A stretch of 64,000 nt of DNA from assembly GCA_934183325.1 (NCBI GenBank), contig CAKPSH010000002.1, positions 1 to 64,000 on the forward strand, read 5' to 3'. The first letter of the stretch is position 1, and each line of letters starts with the position of its first letter. The notes beneath the pieces are model-generated. The model saw only the letters and a program-made list of their open reading frames with translations, did no database searches and was not told the DNA's origin. Position numbers and translations under genes: made by a program. Of the stretch, positions 1 through 9,024 are shown one piece after another. This DNA comes from an uncultured Clostridia bacterium (GTDB taxonomy: Bacteria > Bacillota > Clostridia > TANB77 > CAG-508).

Positions 1-49
1 TTTTAAATAATCTTTTGATAAAAGAAATCATTTTTTCTATAATACTCAT
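1..49 (-). CDS. Small lysine-rich protein, second copy (3' part outside window)
   Basis: The ATG at 47-49 overlaps the stop of the transglutaminase-like gene upstream (ATGA). The visible 16 codons begin MSIIEKMISFIKRLFK, identical to the start of the complete 79-residue protein at 2555-2794. The bases 1-60 repeat those at about 2750-2810. The rest lies beyond the window edge. This shows that the transglutaminase/small-protein pair is repeated at least twice. Function unknown. Confidence 0.75.
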   Translation of the reverse strand, partial: MSIIEKMISFIKRLFK

Positions 50-2523
50 CTTTCGTCTCCTTCACTATAACTATCTAGGCTTTTATTTGCCGCAACCATT
101 CCTGAACTTCTTGTTAAATCTGCTTCTTCTTTTTCTTTCTCTTTGCTTTCCCATGGCCTTACTCCATTTGATTTTTCTAAATCCATATCATAGCATTCAA
201 ATCTTTTTATAAATTCTTCTTCCGGTAATTCTATCATTTGACCTTTATCTTTATCCGCATAATAAAATTTTCTTCCCATTTCATCTGAATCTATATATGT
301 ATATACAATTGGCTTTTTATCCTCATCTTGTTTATCATACACTCTGTTTACAACGCATTTATTAAATTGTAAATTTTCATTATTTAACAATACTGCTGAC
401 ATAATTTCCATTGTTGAATTTTGACATATAGCAAATTCTGGATGCATTTGTGCAAGTAATGCAAATTGTTGTTCTAAATCCTTAGCAGGTTGATTAGTAT
501 ATTGTTCGTGTAATGCTGTTGACTCTGTAATCATTTCTTTTATCAAAAATTCACCATTTTCATTTGCTAATCCCACACTTGAAAACAAATTTCTTAGACT
601 TTGCTCATCAAGATTTAAAGTAGCATCACTCAATTTTTCATCATTTTTATGGCTCTCATGATCCATACCATTTGAATCAATGTCATGTTTTCTTGCTTCT
701 TCATAGCTTATAAAAAAGTTTTCTGGTTTTCCTCCAAATCTATGTGCTGCTAAATTCCAAGTTGGATCTAATATTGTATTTCCAACCATAGTTCCACCAT
801 TTGCTAATGTAACTTCAATATTATTTAATTTTAGAAATGCATGATTTCCACTGCTTATTATTTCACTTTCTATTCCTATTTTATTTAAAATATAATGTTC
901 TACATTTGCTATTCCATTACAAACACCATATCCAGAACTTATTATTTTCCACAAAGCTCTTGAATCTCTTATTGAAAACATCTCTGTATCAAAATCCGGG
1001 CTATAACTAATCTTTTTTCCTATTGCATTATCTATAATTGCTATTTTTTGTGCTGTAGAATATTCTGGTTTTAATTGTGCAGTTACAGAGTCAATCCATG
1101 TTTCAGCTTCTTTATATTCCTTAGCTGTTGAATATGCTCCTATAATACTAAATTGACTGCATTCTACACTTCCTTTTGGGCATATATCACAAACCTTCAT
1201 GAATTTTTTTCTTTGTTCGTCTGTATATCCTTCAGGATTAACTAAAATTAAATTATCATATCCTTTATAATCTTCCGGGCTTCGTTCAAAGTCCATCACC
1301 ATATAACCATATTTTGTTTGCATATTAATTGCTTTTCTGTATTCTTCTGGCATCTGTGATGTATCAACTTTTTCTTTTACTTCAGGGCTTAATGTTGCTA
1401 ATATTTCTTTTTTCTCTATTTGTGTTAAATTTGCTGAATCTATGTATTGTACAAACTTTAGCTGTTCTTCAGCGCTCAATTCCATTATAATATTATACAC
1501 TTTAATTTGAGATTCTTCTATGAATTTCTTATGATCATTAAAAAAAGCTATTAATGTGGTTGTATCTAAAGATTTCAATACCTTTACTTTATTGTCAGAG
1601 TTTAAACACTTACTTTCCATTAAAGTCTTTATTTTTAAATCTGTATTAAAACTACTAATAACTTTTGGCATAGGTATATCTGGATACATATTTAATAATT
1701 TATTTCTAGTTCCTTCATCTGAAATTCCTTCTATTATACTATCTAAATTTGACTTTTCTAATTTCAATTCATTAAGCATAAAATCTGTTTCCATTAGTAA
1801 TTCAGCTCTATTATTTTCGTCTAAACTTACTATTATCGCTTCTAATTCGCCTTTACTTAATTTACATGCTTCTATACTTATCTTATCTTTTAACAGTCTT
1901 ATCTTTATTCCATCTTCTAAACCTACTATTATTTTTTTCCAGCCATTACTGTCTATATTCAACTGTGTTATATCTCTTCCTTTTAAGATCCTTATTTTCG
2001 CTTCTTTGCTCAAGCTCTCTGCAATCTCTCTTAAGTCTGAATTGTTGATCTTATATATCTCCTCTTCTCTTAATAACTTTAACTTTTCTTCATCATTCAA
2101 GCTTTTAGCAATTCCAGCAAGACTATAACTACTAACATCAAATACATCTATAAAATTAACATTATGTAAAAATTTTTGTTTATCACTATCTGTCAAATAA
2201 CTCTCTACGATTAGGCAAATATAATATTGGCTACACCCATTCATAATCATCTCATTATCTCTTATTTTCAATAGCACTTCTCTGTTAGAAATACTACTAA
2301 TTACCATTCCTCTTACAATTTCGTTACCTTTAAAGTTTTGATAATTTGAATTCTTTAGCAACTCTAATTTTTCTTCATCACTTAAAAACTCATTAATGAT
2401 ATTGCCTAAATCTAAAATATTTTCTTCAAATTGTTTTATTATATTTATATCTGTTAAGATTATTAATTTGTTATTACTTTTCCTTACTAATTCTCTAATT
2501 TCTTTGAATTCTTCTACAGTCAT
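46..2523 (-). CDS. Transglutaminase-like protein with helical N-terminal repeats (paralog 1)
   Basis: An 825-residue protein. The C-terminal half holds a transglutaminase/papain-like core: Cys535 in GYGVCNG, then His in GNHAFLK and Asp in ILDPTWN, the usual Cys-His-Asp triad. The N-terminal ~400 residues are charged and helical, with degenerate ~35-45-residue repeats around a 'LSDEEKLxLL' motif, suggesting a solenoid that binds a partner. There is no signal peptide, so it is probably cytoplasmic. An AAAGGAG site precedes the ATG. It is a close paralog of the gene at 2791-4776; the C-terminal 300 residues are nearly the same. The conserved C-terminus (SEGDER) also encodes the ribosome binding site (GAAGGAGAC) of the next small gene. 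The substrate and the reaction (protease, cross-linker or deamidase) cannot be told from sequence. Confidence 0.8.
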   Translation of the reverse strand: MTVEEFKEIRELVRKSNNKLIILTDINIIKQFEENILDLGNIINEFLSDEEKLELLKNSNYQNFKGNEIVRGMVISSISNREVLLKIRDNEMIMNGCSQYYICLIVESYLTDSDKQKFLHNVNFIDVFDVSSYSLAGIAKSLNDEEKLKLLREEEIYKINNSDLREIAESLSKEAKIRILKGRDITQLNIDSNGWKKIIVGLEDGIKIRLLKDKISIEACKLSKGELEAIIVSLDENNRAELLMETDFMLNELKLEKSNLDSIIEGISDEGTRNKLLNMYPDIPMPKVISSFNTDLKIKTLMESKCLNSDNKVKVLKSLDTTTLIAFFNDHKKFIEESQIKVYNIIMELSAEEQLKFVQYIDSANLTQIEKKEILATLSPEVKEKVDTSQMPEEYRKAINMQTKYGYMVMDFERSPEDYKGYDNLILVNPEGYTDEQRKKFMKVCDICPKGSVECSQFSIIGAYSTAKEYKEAETWIDSVTAQLKPEYSTAQKIAIIDNAIGKKISYSPDFDTEMFSIRDSRALWKIISSGYGVCNGIANVEHYILNKIGIESEIISSGNHAFLKLNNIEVTLANGGTMVGNTILDPTWNLAAHRFGGKPENFFISYEEARKHDIDSNGMDHESHKNDEKLSDATLNLDEQSLRNLFSSVGLANENGEFLIKEMITESTALHEQYTNQPAKDLEQQFALLAQMHPEFAICQNSTMEIMSAVLLNNENLQFNKCVVNRVYDKQDEDKKPIVYTYIDSDEMGRKFYYADKDKGQMIELPEEEFIKRFECYDMDLEKSNGVRPWESKEKEKEEADLTRSSGMVAANKSLDSYSEGDER

Positions 2524-2554
2524 TTTGTTTTCTCTTCTCCTTTGTACTTCTCAC

Positions 2555-2794
2555 TTACGAAGTAATTTTTCCTTGTATACCTAGTCCATCTCCTACGCAA
2601 ATTAAAGTTTCAATCTTTCCTTTTGACTTTTTCTTTTTATTTACTGCATCTTCTACTTTTAAATAATTTAAGAATTTTTCCTTTTTCTTATCTTTTTCTT
2701 CATCTTCTACTTCTATTGGTGCTTCTATCAATTTTATTTCTTCTTTTTTAAATAATCTTTTGATAAAAGAAATCATTTTTTCTATAATACTCAT
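2555..2794 (-). CDS. Small lysine/glutamate-rich protein coupled to transglutaminase-like gene
   Basis: A 79-residue protein with an amphipathic, basic N-terminus (MSIIEKMISFIKRLFKK) that could lie on a membrane, a charged Lys/Glu middle and a more hydrophobic C-terminal tail (ETLICVGDGLGIQG). I recognise no domain. Its ATG overlaps the TGA of the upstream transglutaminase-like gene, and the Shine-Dalgarno lies inside that gene's last codons, so translation is coupled. The pair is duplicated downstream (start at 49). The strict pairing suggests that it is a partner, substrate or inhibitor of the transglutaminase-like protein. That is inference. Confidence 0.7.
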   Translation of the reverse strand: MSIIEKMISFIKRLFKKEEIKLIEAPIEVEDEEKDKKKEKFLNYLKVEDAVNKKKKSKGKIETLICVGDGLGIQGKITS

Positions 2795-4776
2795 CTTTCG
2801 TCTCCTTCACTATAACTATCTAAGCTTTTATTTGCCGCAACCATTCCTGAACTTCTTGATAAATCTACTTCTTCTTGTTCTTTTTCTTTACTTTCTTCCC
2901 ATGGTCTCACTCCGTTTGATTTTTCTAAATCCATATCATAACATTCAAATCTTTTTATAAATTCTTCTTCCGGTAATTCTACCATTTGACCTTTATCTTT
3001 ATCTGCATAATAAAATCTTCTTCCCAATTCTTCAGATTCAACATACACATACATTACAGGTCGTTTTTCTTTATCTTGTTTGTCAAACACTTTTTTTACA
3101 ACTAATCTATCAAACTGTAAGTTTTCGTCATATAATAAATCATCTGCTATAATCCTTATGCTTGAATTCTGGCATGTAGCAAATTCTGGACATACTCTTG
3201 ATAACAGTTCAAACTGTTGTTGTATATCTTGTTCTGGACTTGTTGCATATTTTTCGTGTAATGCTTTTGATTCTCTTAGCATGTTATCAATTGGAAACAC
3301 TCCTTTTTGATTTGCTAAACCTACACTTGCAAACAACATTCTCAAGCTTTTATCGTCTAAGTTTAAAGTAGCATCACTTAATTCTTCATCATTCTTATGG
3401 CATTTATAATCTTTTCCCTTTGAAATATCATGTTTTCTTGCTTCTTCATAACTTATAAAGAAATTTTCAGGTTTTCCTCCAAACCTATGTACTGCTAAAT
3501 TCCAAGTTGGATCTAATATTGTATTTCCAACCATAGTTCCACCATTTGCTAATGGAACTTCAATATTATTTAATTTTAAAAATGCATGATTTCCACTGCT
3601 TATTATTTCACTTTCTATTCCAGCTCTTTTTAAAATATAATGTTCTAAATTGGCAACTCCATTACAAATTCCATATCCTGAACAAATTATTCTCCATAAT
3701 GCTCTACAATCGCCTTCTGAAAAAATTTCTGTACCACTATCTGGGCTATAACTAACTCTATTTCCAATTTCATAATCTATAATTGCTATTTTTTGTGCTG
3801 TAGAATACTCTGGTTTTAGTTTACTAATTATTGATTGAATCCATTTTTCTCCTTCTATATATTCTTTTCCTGTTGATATATAACCTGTAGTAAATTTACA
3901 TGAGAAATAATTACTTTCTACAGATAAGTTTGGACAACTCAAACATATTTGAATAAATTTATTTCTTTGTTCTTCTGAATACTCTTCTGGGTTAACTTTT
4001 ATTAAGTCATCATATCCTCTATAATTTTCTGAATCTCTATCTAAATCGATAATAATTCTATTAGCCTCTGTTTGTAGGCTTAATGCATTCATATATTCAT
4101 CTGAAAATTTACTTGTATCTATTGTGCCTTTTATGTCCTCGTTCAAAAAAACTAAAATTCTTTTTTTATCATCATTATTTAAATCTGCTTCTTCTAGAAA
4201 TCTCTCAACAAATATTTTTTGTTGCTCACCATCTAATTCTTTTATAATTTCAAATGGTTGTATTTTATTTTTCGCTAAAGCCTCCCTATATTCTTTAAAA
4301 AATAATGCTAGGCTTTCAACTCCAAAGTTCTTTAAAATTTTTATTACTCCACTTCTTGCTACTTTACTATTTAGTATTGCTTCTATTTTTCCTTTTTCGC
4401 TAAACGTATTTATAACTTCTACTTTATCGCTATCTAGCATTTCTACTCTATCAATAATTTTTGCTTTTAAGCTTTCACTTGTTATTTCTTTTATTAAGTC
4501 AATAACAGAAAAAAATGGTATGGCCTCGCTTATTTCTTTTTCTATAAATGATGTATCTAAGATAATTTCTGCTTTTTCTTCATCTTCTAACTTTTTCCAC
4601 TCTTCTTGTATTTTCTCTTCATTTTCCATTCTCTCAAAAATATCATCATTTGCTAAATTTAGCTTTCTTACATATTCTTTGAACTCTTGAACATTCATTT
4701 TTTTGTTTTCATTCGAAATATCACTATTTTCTTGATTGGATTCTCCTTTATTTTTTAAAAACTCTTCGAACTCCAT
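2791..4776 (-). CDS. Transglutaminase-like protein (paralog 2)
   Basis: A 661-residue paralog of the 825-residue protein downstream. It has the same core: Cys371 in GYGICNG, His in GNHAFLK and Asp in ILDPTWN. The C-terminal third is almost identical, including the SEGDER end that carries the ribosome binding site of the next gene. The N-terminal helical region is about 160 residues shorter, with fewer repeat units. A GGGAG site precedes the ATG, and TATAAT-like sequence lies at about 4815, consistent with a promoter in the gap after rlmB. It starts an apparent four-gene array: large, small, large, small. High identity at the 3' end and divergence at the 5' end fit tandem duplication followed by repeat loss or gain. 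Confidence 0.8.
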   Translation of the reverse strand: MEFEEFLKNKGESNQENSDISNENKKMNVQEFKEYVRKLNLANDDIFERMENEEKIQEEWKKLEDEEKAEIILDTSFIEKEISEAIPFFSVIDLIKEITSESLKAKIIDRVEMLDSDKVEVINTFSEKGKIEAILNSKVARSGVIKILKNFGVESLALFFKEYREALAKNKIQPFEIIKELDGEQQKIFVERFLEEADLNNDDKKRILVFLNEDIKGTIDTSKFSDEYMNALSLQTEANRIIIDLDRDSENYRGYDDLIKVNPEEYSEEQRNKFIQICLSCPNLSVESNYFSCKFTTGYISTGKEYIEGEKWIQSIISKLKPEYSTAQKIAIIDYEIGNRVSYSPDSGTEIFSEGDCRALWRIICSGYGICNGVANLEHYILKRAGIESEIISSGNHAFLKLNNIEVPLANGGTMVGNTILDPTWNLAVHRFGGKPENFFISYEEARKHDISKGKDYKCHKNDEELSDATLNLDDKSLRMLFASVGLANQKGVFPIDNMLRESKALHEKYATSPEQDIQQQFELLSRVCPEFATCQNSSIRIIADDLLYDENLQFDRLVVKKVFDKQDKEKRPVMYVYVESEELGRRFYYADKDKGQMVELPEEEFIKRFECYDMDLEKSNGVRPWEESKEKEQEEVDLSRSSGMVAANKSLDSYSEGDER

Positions 4777-4834
4777 TCTTTCGTTCTCCCAATTTTATTT
4801 CACTTTTTTATTATATATTATAATTATTTTCGGT

Positions 4835-5803
4835 TTATATTCTTTGTTTAACAACCTCATACATAACAATTCCAGCTGATACAGATGCATTTAAAGAATT
4901 TATTTTTCCCATCATAGGTATTTTAACTAGTCCATCACAATTTTTCTTTACTAAATCGCTCATACCATAGCCTTCACTACCAATAACAAGTGCAATTCCA
5001 TCTCTAAAATCTTGCTTATAATATACTTGTTTAGCTTCTCCATCTGTTCCATAAATCCATACATCATTATCTTTTAAATATTTTATTGTTTCATTTATAT
5101 TGCTTACTCTTGCTATTTTTACATATTCTACTGCTCCAGCAGATGTTTTAGCAACTGTTGCATTTACAGCAGCTGCTCTTCTCTTTGGGATTATTATTCC
5201 ATGAACTCCTGAAGTTTCAGCTGTTCTAATGATTGATCCTAAATTATGTGGATCTTCAATTCCATCTAAAATTAAAATGAAAGGCTTTTCATTTTTCTTC
5301 TTTGCTACTTCTAATATGTCATATACATCACAATATTGGAATGGTGGCACAATTGCTATAACTCCTTGATGATTTTGAGTTTCAGACATTTCATCTAATT
5401 TTGATTTTTGCACTTCTACCATTACAATTCTTTTTTCTCTTGCTTTTGCTATAATCTTTGTTATTGAACCATTTTTTTCACCTGCTTGTATAAATATTTT
5501 GTTTATGTCTTTTCCTGATTCTAATAATTCTAAAACTGGATTACGTCCTTCAACAATGTCTTCATATAATTTTTCTTCATCTTTTTTATTTTCAACTTTT
5601 CTATTGTCTCTTCTATACTCATTTTTATTGTATTCTTTTTCTTCAAATCTTCTATTATCTTTTTTATATTCTTTTTTCTTAAAATCATTGCTTCTGTACA
5701 CATTCTTTTTACCACGAAAATCGCTTCTATCATTTCTATCAAATTCTCTTGATTTAAATTTTTTATTATTTTTTGAATTTTTGTTAAATCTATTATCTCT
5801 CAT
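4835..5803 (-). CDS. rlmB: 23S rRNA (guanosine-2'-O-)-methyltransferase, TrmH/SpoU family
   Basis: A 322-residue SpoU (SPOUT) methyltransferase that methylates a 2'-O ribose in rRNA with S-adenosylmethionine. Seen: a substrate-binding domain starting near residue 85 (EGRNPVLELL), then the SPOUT motifs DGIEDPHNLGSIIRTAE, VIGSEGYGMS and IPMMGKINSLNASVSAG. The first ~80 residues are a highly charged Arg/Lys/Asn/Asp low-complexity extension, longer than in most RlmB, perhaps for RNA binding. It lies 12 nt after lepA, so the two are probably cotranscribed. The assignment to RlmB rather than another TrmH-type enzyme rests on overall similarity and the NPVLELL start. Confidence 0.85.
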   Translation of the reverse strand: MRDNRFNKNSKNNKKFKSREFDRNDRSDFRGKKNVYRSNDFKKKEYKKDNRRFEEKEYNKNEYRRDNRKVENKKDEEKLYEDIVEGRNPVLELLESGKDINKIFIQAGEKNGSITKIIAKAREKRIVMVEVQKSKLDEMSETQNHQGVIAIVPPFQYCDVYDILEVAKKKNEKPFILILDGIEDPHNLGSIIRTAETSGVHGIIIPKRRAAAVNATVAKTSAGAVEYVKIARVSNINETIKYLKDNDVWIYGTDGEAKQVYYKQDFRDGIALVIGSEGYGMSDLVKKNCDGLVKIPMMGKINSLNASVSAGIVMYEVVKQRI

Positions 5804-5815
5804 TTTTTCTCCCTT

Positions 5816-7624
5816 CTATTCTTCCTCATCTAATTTTAATACTGATAAGAAAGCCTCTTGTGGAACTTCCACATTTCCAATTTGTCTCATTTTCTTTTTA
5901 CCACGTTTTTGTTTTTCAAGTAATTTCTTTTTTCTTGTAATATCTCCACCATAGCATTTTGCAAGTACATCTTTTCTCATTGCTGAAATTGTTTCTCTAG
6001 CTATTATTTTTCCCCCAACTACTGCTTGTAATGGAATTATAAATAATTGTCTTGGTATTACTTTCTTTAACTTTTCAACCATTTTTCTTCCTCTATCATA
6101 AGCACTATCTTTAAATACTATAAATGATAAAGCATCAACAGGTTCATTATTTACATGTATATCTAATCTAACTAATTCTGAGCGTCTGTATTCCTTAAAT
6201 TCATAGTCAAAAGAAGCATAGCCTTTAGTTTTTGATTTTAAATTATCAAAAAAGTCATATATTATTTCATTTAAAGGCATATCATATATTAATGTAACTC
6301 TATTTTCATCAAGATATTTCATATCAATATATGTTCCTCTTCTTTCTTGACATATTTTCATTAGATTTCCTACATATTCTTTCGGCGTGTAAATTTCTGC
6401 TTTTACTATTGGTTCTTCTATAAATGAAATTTTTTGTTGTTCAGGTAAATCTGTTGGATTATATAAATCTATAACAGTTCCATCTGTTTTATGAACTTTG
6501 TATATAACTGATGGTGCTGTTGTGATTAGCCCTAAATCAAATTCTCTATCAAGTCTTTCTTGAATTATCTCTAAATGTAAAAGTCCTAAAAATCCGCATC
6601 TAAAGCCAAATCCTAATGCTGCAGATGTTTCTGGTTCATATTGAAGTGCTGCATCATTTAATTTTAATTTTTCTAGAGCCACTTTCAAATTTTCATATTG
6701 ACTTCCATCCATTGGATATATACCACAATATACCATTGGATTTACTTTTTTATATCCTGGTAAAGCTTCTTTTGCTGGATTTGTATTAACAGTTATTGTA
6801 TCTCCAACATGGATATCTTCCAAATTCTTTATGCTTGCAGCTATATATCCAACCTCACCAGCTTTTAATTCTTGTGCTGATAAATATGTTCCTGGTTCAA
6901 AATATCCGACTTCTGAAACAGTAAATATCTTATTTGCTTTCATTAGTCTTATTTCATCACCAACTTTAACCGTTCCATCAAATACTCTTACATATGCTAT
7001 TGCTCCTTTATAATTATCATAATATGAATCAAAAATTAAACATTTTGCTGGTGCATTTTCATCTCCTTTTGGTGCTGGAATATCTGTTACTATTCTTTCT
7101 AATACTTCTTCTACATTTAATCCTGTTTTTGCAGAAATGCAAGGTGCATTTTGTGCTTCTATACCAATTATTTCTTCTATCTCATTTTTTACTTCATCTG
7201 GTCTTGCATTTGGTAAATCAACTTTATTAATTACTGGTATTATCTCTAAGTTGTTATCTATTGCAAGGTATACATTTGCTAATGTTTGAGCTTCTACTCC
7301 TTGTGATGCATCAACAACTAATACTGCACCATCACAAGCTGCCAAGCTTCTTGATACTTCATAGTTAAAATCTACATGTCCTGGAGTATCTATTAGATTA
7401 AATATATAATCTTCTCCATTTTTTGCTTTATATACCATTCTAACTGCCTGTGATTTTATTGTTATTCCACGTTCTTTTTCAAGCTCCATATTGTCTAATA
7501 CTTGTTCTTGCATCTCTCTTTTTGAAAGAACACCTGTCATTTCAATAATTCTATCTGATAATGTAGATTTTCCGTGATCTATATGTGCTATAATACTAAA
7601 ATTTCTTATATGTTCTCTATCCAT
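5816..7624 (-). CDS. lepA: Elongation factor 4 (back-translocating GTPase)
   Basis: A 602-residue, full-length LepA/EF4, a ribosome-bound GTPase that acts on stalled or mistranslocated ribosomes. The G motifs are intact: AHIDHGKS (13-20), DTPGH (79-83) and NKVD (133-136). EF-G-like domains follow, then the LepA-specific C-terminal domain with the basic stretch [17 protein letters not shown] ribosome binding site (GGAAAGG) and a promoter are visible upstream. It is the first gene of a lepA-rlmB operon; in many Firmicutes lepA precedes hemN/hrcA instead. Confidence 0.97.
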   Translation of the reverse strand: MDREHIRNFSIIAHIDHGKSTLSDRIIEMTGVLSKREMQEQVLDNMELEKERGITIKSQAVRMVYKAKNGEDYIFNLIDTPGHVDFNYEVSRSLAACDGAVLVVDASQGVEAQTLANVYLAIDNNLEIIPVINKVDLPNARPDEVKNEIEEIIGIEAQNAPCISAKTGLNVEEVLERIVTDIPAPKGDENAPAKCLIFDSYYDNYKGAIAYVRVFDGTVKVGDEIRLMKANKIFTVSEVGYFEPGTYLSAQELKAGEVGYIAASIKNLEDIHVGDTITVNTNPAKEALPGYKKVNPMVYCGIYPMDGSQYENLKVALEKLKLNDAALQYEPETSAALGFGFRCGFLGLLHLEIIQERLDREFDLGLITTAPSVIYKVHKTDGTVIDLYNPTDLPEQQKISFIEEPIVKAEIYTPKEYVGNLMKICQERRGTYIDMKYLDENRVTLIYDMPLNEIIYDFFDNLKSKTKGYASFDYEFKEYRRSELVRLDIHVNNEPVDALSFIVFKDSAYDRGRKMVEKLKKVIPRQLFIIPLQAVVGGKIIARETISAMRKDVLAKCYGGDITRKKKLLEKQKRGKKKMRQIGNVEVPQEAFLSVLKLDEEE

Positions 7625-7655
7625 TTCTTTTCCTTTCCGTTTTCACTATTCTTAC

Positions 7656-7684
7656 ATTTTAGCATATAAGTCTGCAATTTTCAA
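7656..7684 (-). promoter_or_regulatory. Promoter of lepA-rlmB
   Basis: On the minus strand: -35 TTGAAA (7679-7684), a 17-nt spacer and -10 TAAAAT (7656-7661). It lies 32 nt upstream of the lepA start. Confidence 0.75.
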
Positions 7685-7777
7685 CTATAATTCAGTTGTA
7701 ATATTATGTTCTATATTAAAAGATTTATGAATTATAAAATAAAGAATTATTATATAAAATTCATACAAATAGCATAG

Positions 7778-7811
7778 AAAACCAGCCCTCTCACCATAAG
7801 AGAGCTGGTTT
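7778..7811 (-). terminator. Terminator of the Sm-like small gene
   Basis: A stem of AAACCAGC/GCTGGTTT plus inner CTCTC/GAGAG pairs closes just after the stop at 7818. It is followed on the minus strand by a short T-rich stretch. Confidence 0.75.
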
Positions 7812-7817
7812 CTTATA

Positions 7818-8054
7818 TTATGCTTTTTTGTCGTTTACGAGGTGTTCGGTGCCAATCGTTATGGCTGCAATTTGGTCTAGGAACACGATTGTATACTGTC
7901 CCTTTTCTTCCACATAAAGAGTATATCTCTTTACTGCCAGACCATCACGCCCCATAGTTCTCATATCAGAGACTCTGTCTACTTTGCCTCTGATCACATG
8001 GCCTCCCACCATGTACACTGTGATAAGTTGCCCTATCAATTCATTTGGTTGCAT
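7818..8054 (-). CDS. Small Sm-like (Hfq/LSm fold) protein, stand-alone unit 1
   Basis: A 78-residue protein. I chose the ATG at 8052-8054 because AAGGAGGTTAC lies directly before it; an ATG 36 nt further up has no such site. The pattern LIGQLITVYMVGGHVIRG ... YTLYVEE ... VFLDQIAAI matches the strand order of Sm-like folds (xxVxLxxGxxxxGxV, then a hydrophobic strand and a final I-xxI). The fold is inferred and RNA binding is not shown. It has its own promoter, two leader hairpins and its own terminator, and G+C is visibly higher than in its neighbours. No homologous neighbour suggests a pathway. Confidence 0.7.
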   Translation of the reverse strand: MQPNELIGQLITVYMVGGHVIRGKVDRVSDMRTMGRDGLAVKRYTLYVEEKGQYTIVFLDQIAAITIGTEHLVNDKKA

Positions 8055-8065
8055 GTAACCTCCTT

Positions 8066-8096
8066 GCTGGTATACCAGCATTGCGAGCAAATGCTC
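8066..8096 (-). other. Two leader hairpins before the Sm-like gene
   Basis: The 5' leader carries GAGCA/TGCTC (8085-8096) and GCTGG-TATA-CCAGC (8066-8079). The second ends right beside the Shine-Dalgarno, so it could influence initiation. Confidence 0.6.
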
Positions 8097-8118
8097 ATGC
8101 GTTTATATTCGTATATTA

Positions 8119-8147
8119 ATAATATCACTTTTCCATAATTATGTCAA
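8119..8147 (-). promoter_or_regulatory. Promoter of the Sm-like unit
   Basis: On the minus strand: -35 TTGACA (8142-8147), a 17-nt spacer and -10 TATTAT (8119-8124). Confidence 0.85.
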
Positions 8148-8212
8148 TTTATTATTCTGTATCTAATATAAATAATTGAATATCTAATATTCAATTTAGT
8201 TTGCTTAATTAT

Positions 8213-8936
8213 TTAGCATTTGTTATAACTAACATTATAATTTACTACTTTTTCATTTTCATCTATTTCAAAGTCGATTTCAAATTGCCAATTTATGATT
8301 TCATCAACCGTTGAAAATGTTAAAGCATATTCTCCTTTTTCTAATTCATTATACTTATCTGTCCAATCATATTCAATTTTTGTTGTGCCACTTTCTGTTT
8401 CATCATAAAATTTACTATAATTTTTTTCTAAGTTATTACTTCTTTTATCATTTTTCTTATATAATACATATTCATCATCAAATTTATATGACAACTCATT
8501 TGTATCATTAATTATAATTGATAAATTTTTATTTGAAATTTTCTCTATTGAAACATTAACATTATTTATTGAATTATAATAATGCCTTAATACACAATCC
8601 GGTATAGTTTTTTCACTGTTTTCTCTTATAATTTCAATTTTCTTTGTTCCGTAATATTTGTAATGGATATGTCTGTTCTATCATTCCATCGTAATATATT
8701 AATACCTCTTGTCCTTTCTGAAATCCCATATTTCCTTCATCAGCAAACTTTACACTGCATAAACCAGTATATTCTAATTTTTTATTGTTTTCATCTATAA
8801 TCATAGTATCAATTGAATTTTCATTTACCTTTATTACCACTGCATTTAGCTTTGAGGTTTTACAATTACTATATATTAATATTATAAACATAATCATTGC
8901 TATAATTAATATTCCACTTAATAATATTCTTTTCAT
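8213..8936 (-). pseudogene. Lipoprotein with DUF3221-like domain, reading frame broken at a CGG codon
   Basis: The frame from ATG 8936 encodes a 100-residue product: a signal sequence with a lipobox-like Cys (IYSNC), then a DUF3221/YobA-like domain (KLNAVVIKVNENS ... KGQEVLIYYDG ... TYPLQI), ending at a TGA at 8634. The second half of the same family continues in the +1 frame: KKIEIIRENSEKTIPDCVLR, then NNVNVSI and DTNELSYKF, then DWTDKYNELEKGEY, to a TAA at 8213. Skipping the C of the CGG at 8649-8651 joins the halves as ...LQILGTKKIEII. The total, 724 nt, is 3n+1, so one skipped base gives a 240-residue protein. Either a one-base insertion has inactivated the gene, or +1 frameshifting occurs at CGG. 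The assignment of the second half rests on remembered family features. Confidence 0.75.
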
Positions 8937-9024
8937 TTATATTTCTCCTTATCATTCATCATTTTATATTATCATATCATATTGTTTATAATAATAACCA
9001 TTATTGTATATTTCTATGATTAAT

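Larger units (their letters stand above)
1..4776 (-). repeat. Tandem duplication of a two-gene unit
   Basis: Two copies of the unit [transglutaminase-like gene + small lysine-rich gene] follow each other. The match runs from the 3' half of each large gene through the ATGA overlap into the small gene (bases 1-~1100 match ~2750-3860). The array may continue past the left edge. Confidence 0.85.

Noticed and set aside
1556..2128. Plus-strand open frame across the first transglutaminase-like gene
   Set aside because: Low-complexity mirror of the real gene, no initiation signals.
1..4776. Recombination hotspot or CRISPR-like repeats in the duplicated region
   Set aside because: The repetition is explained by tandem gene duplication and by short helical protein repeats; there are no regular spacers.
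8055..8090. Longer start for the Sm-like gene
   Set aside because: The region covers the leader hairpin and Shine-Dalgarno of the better start at 8054.
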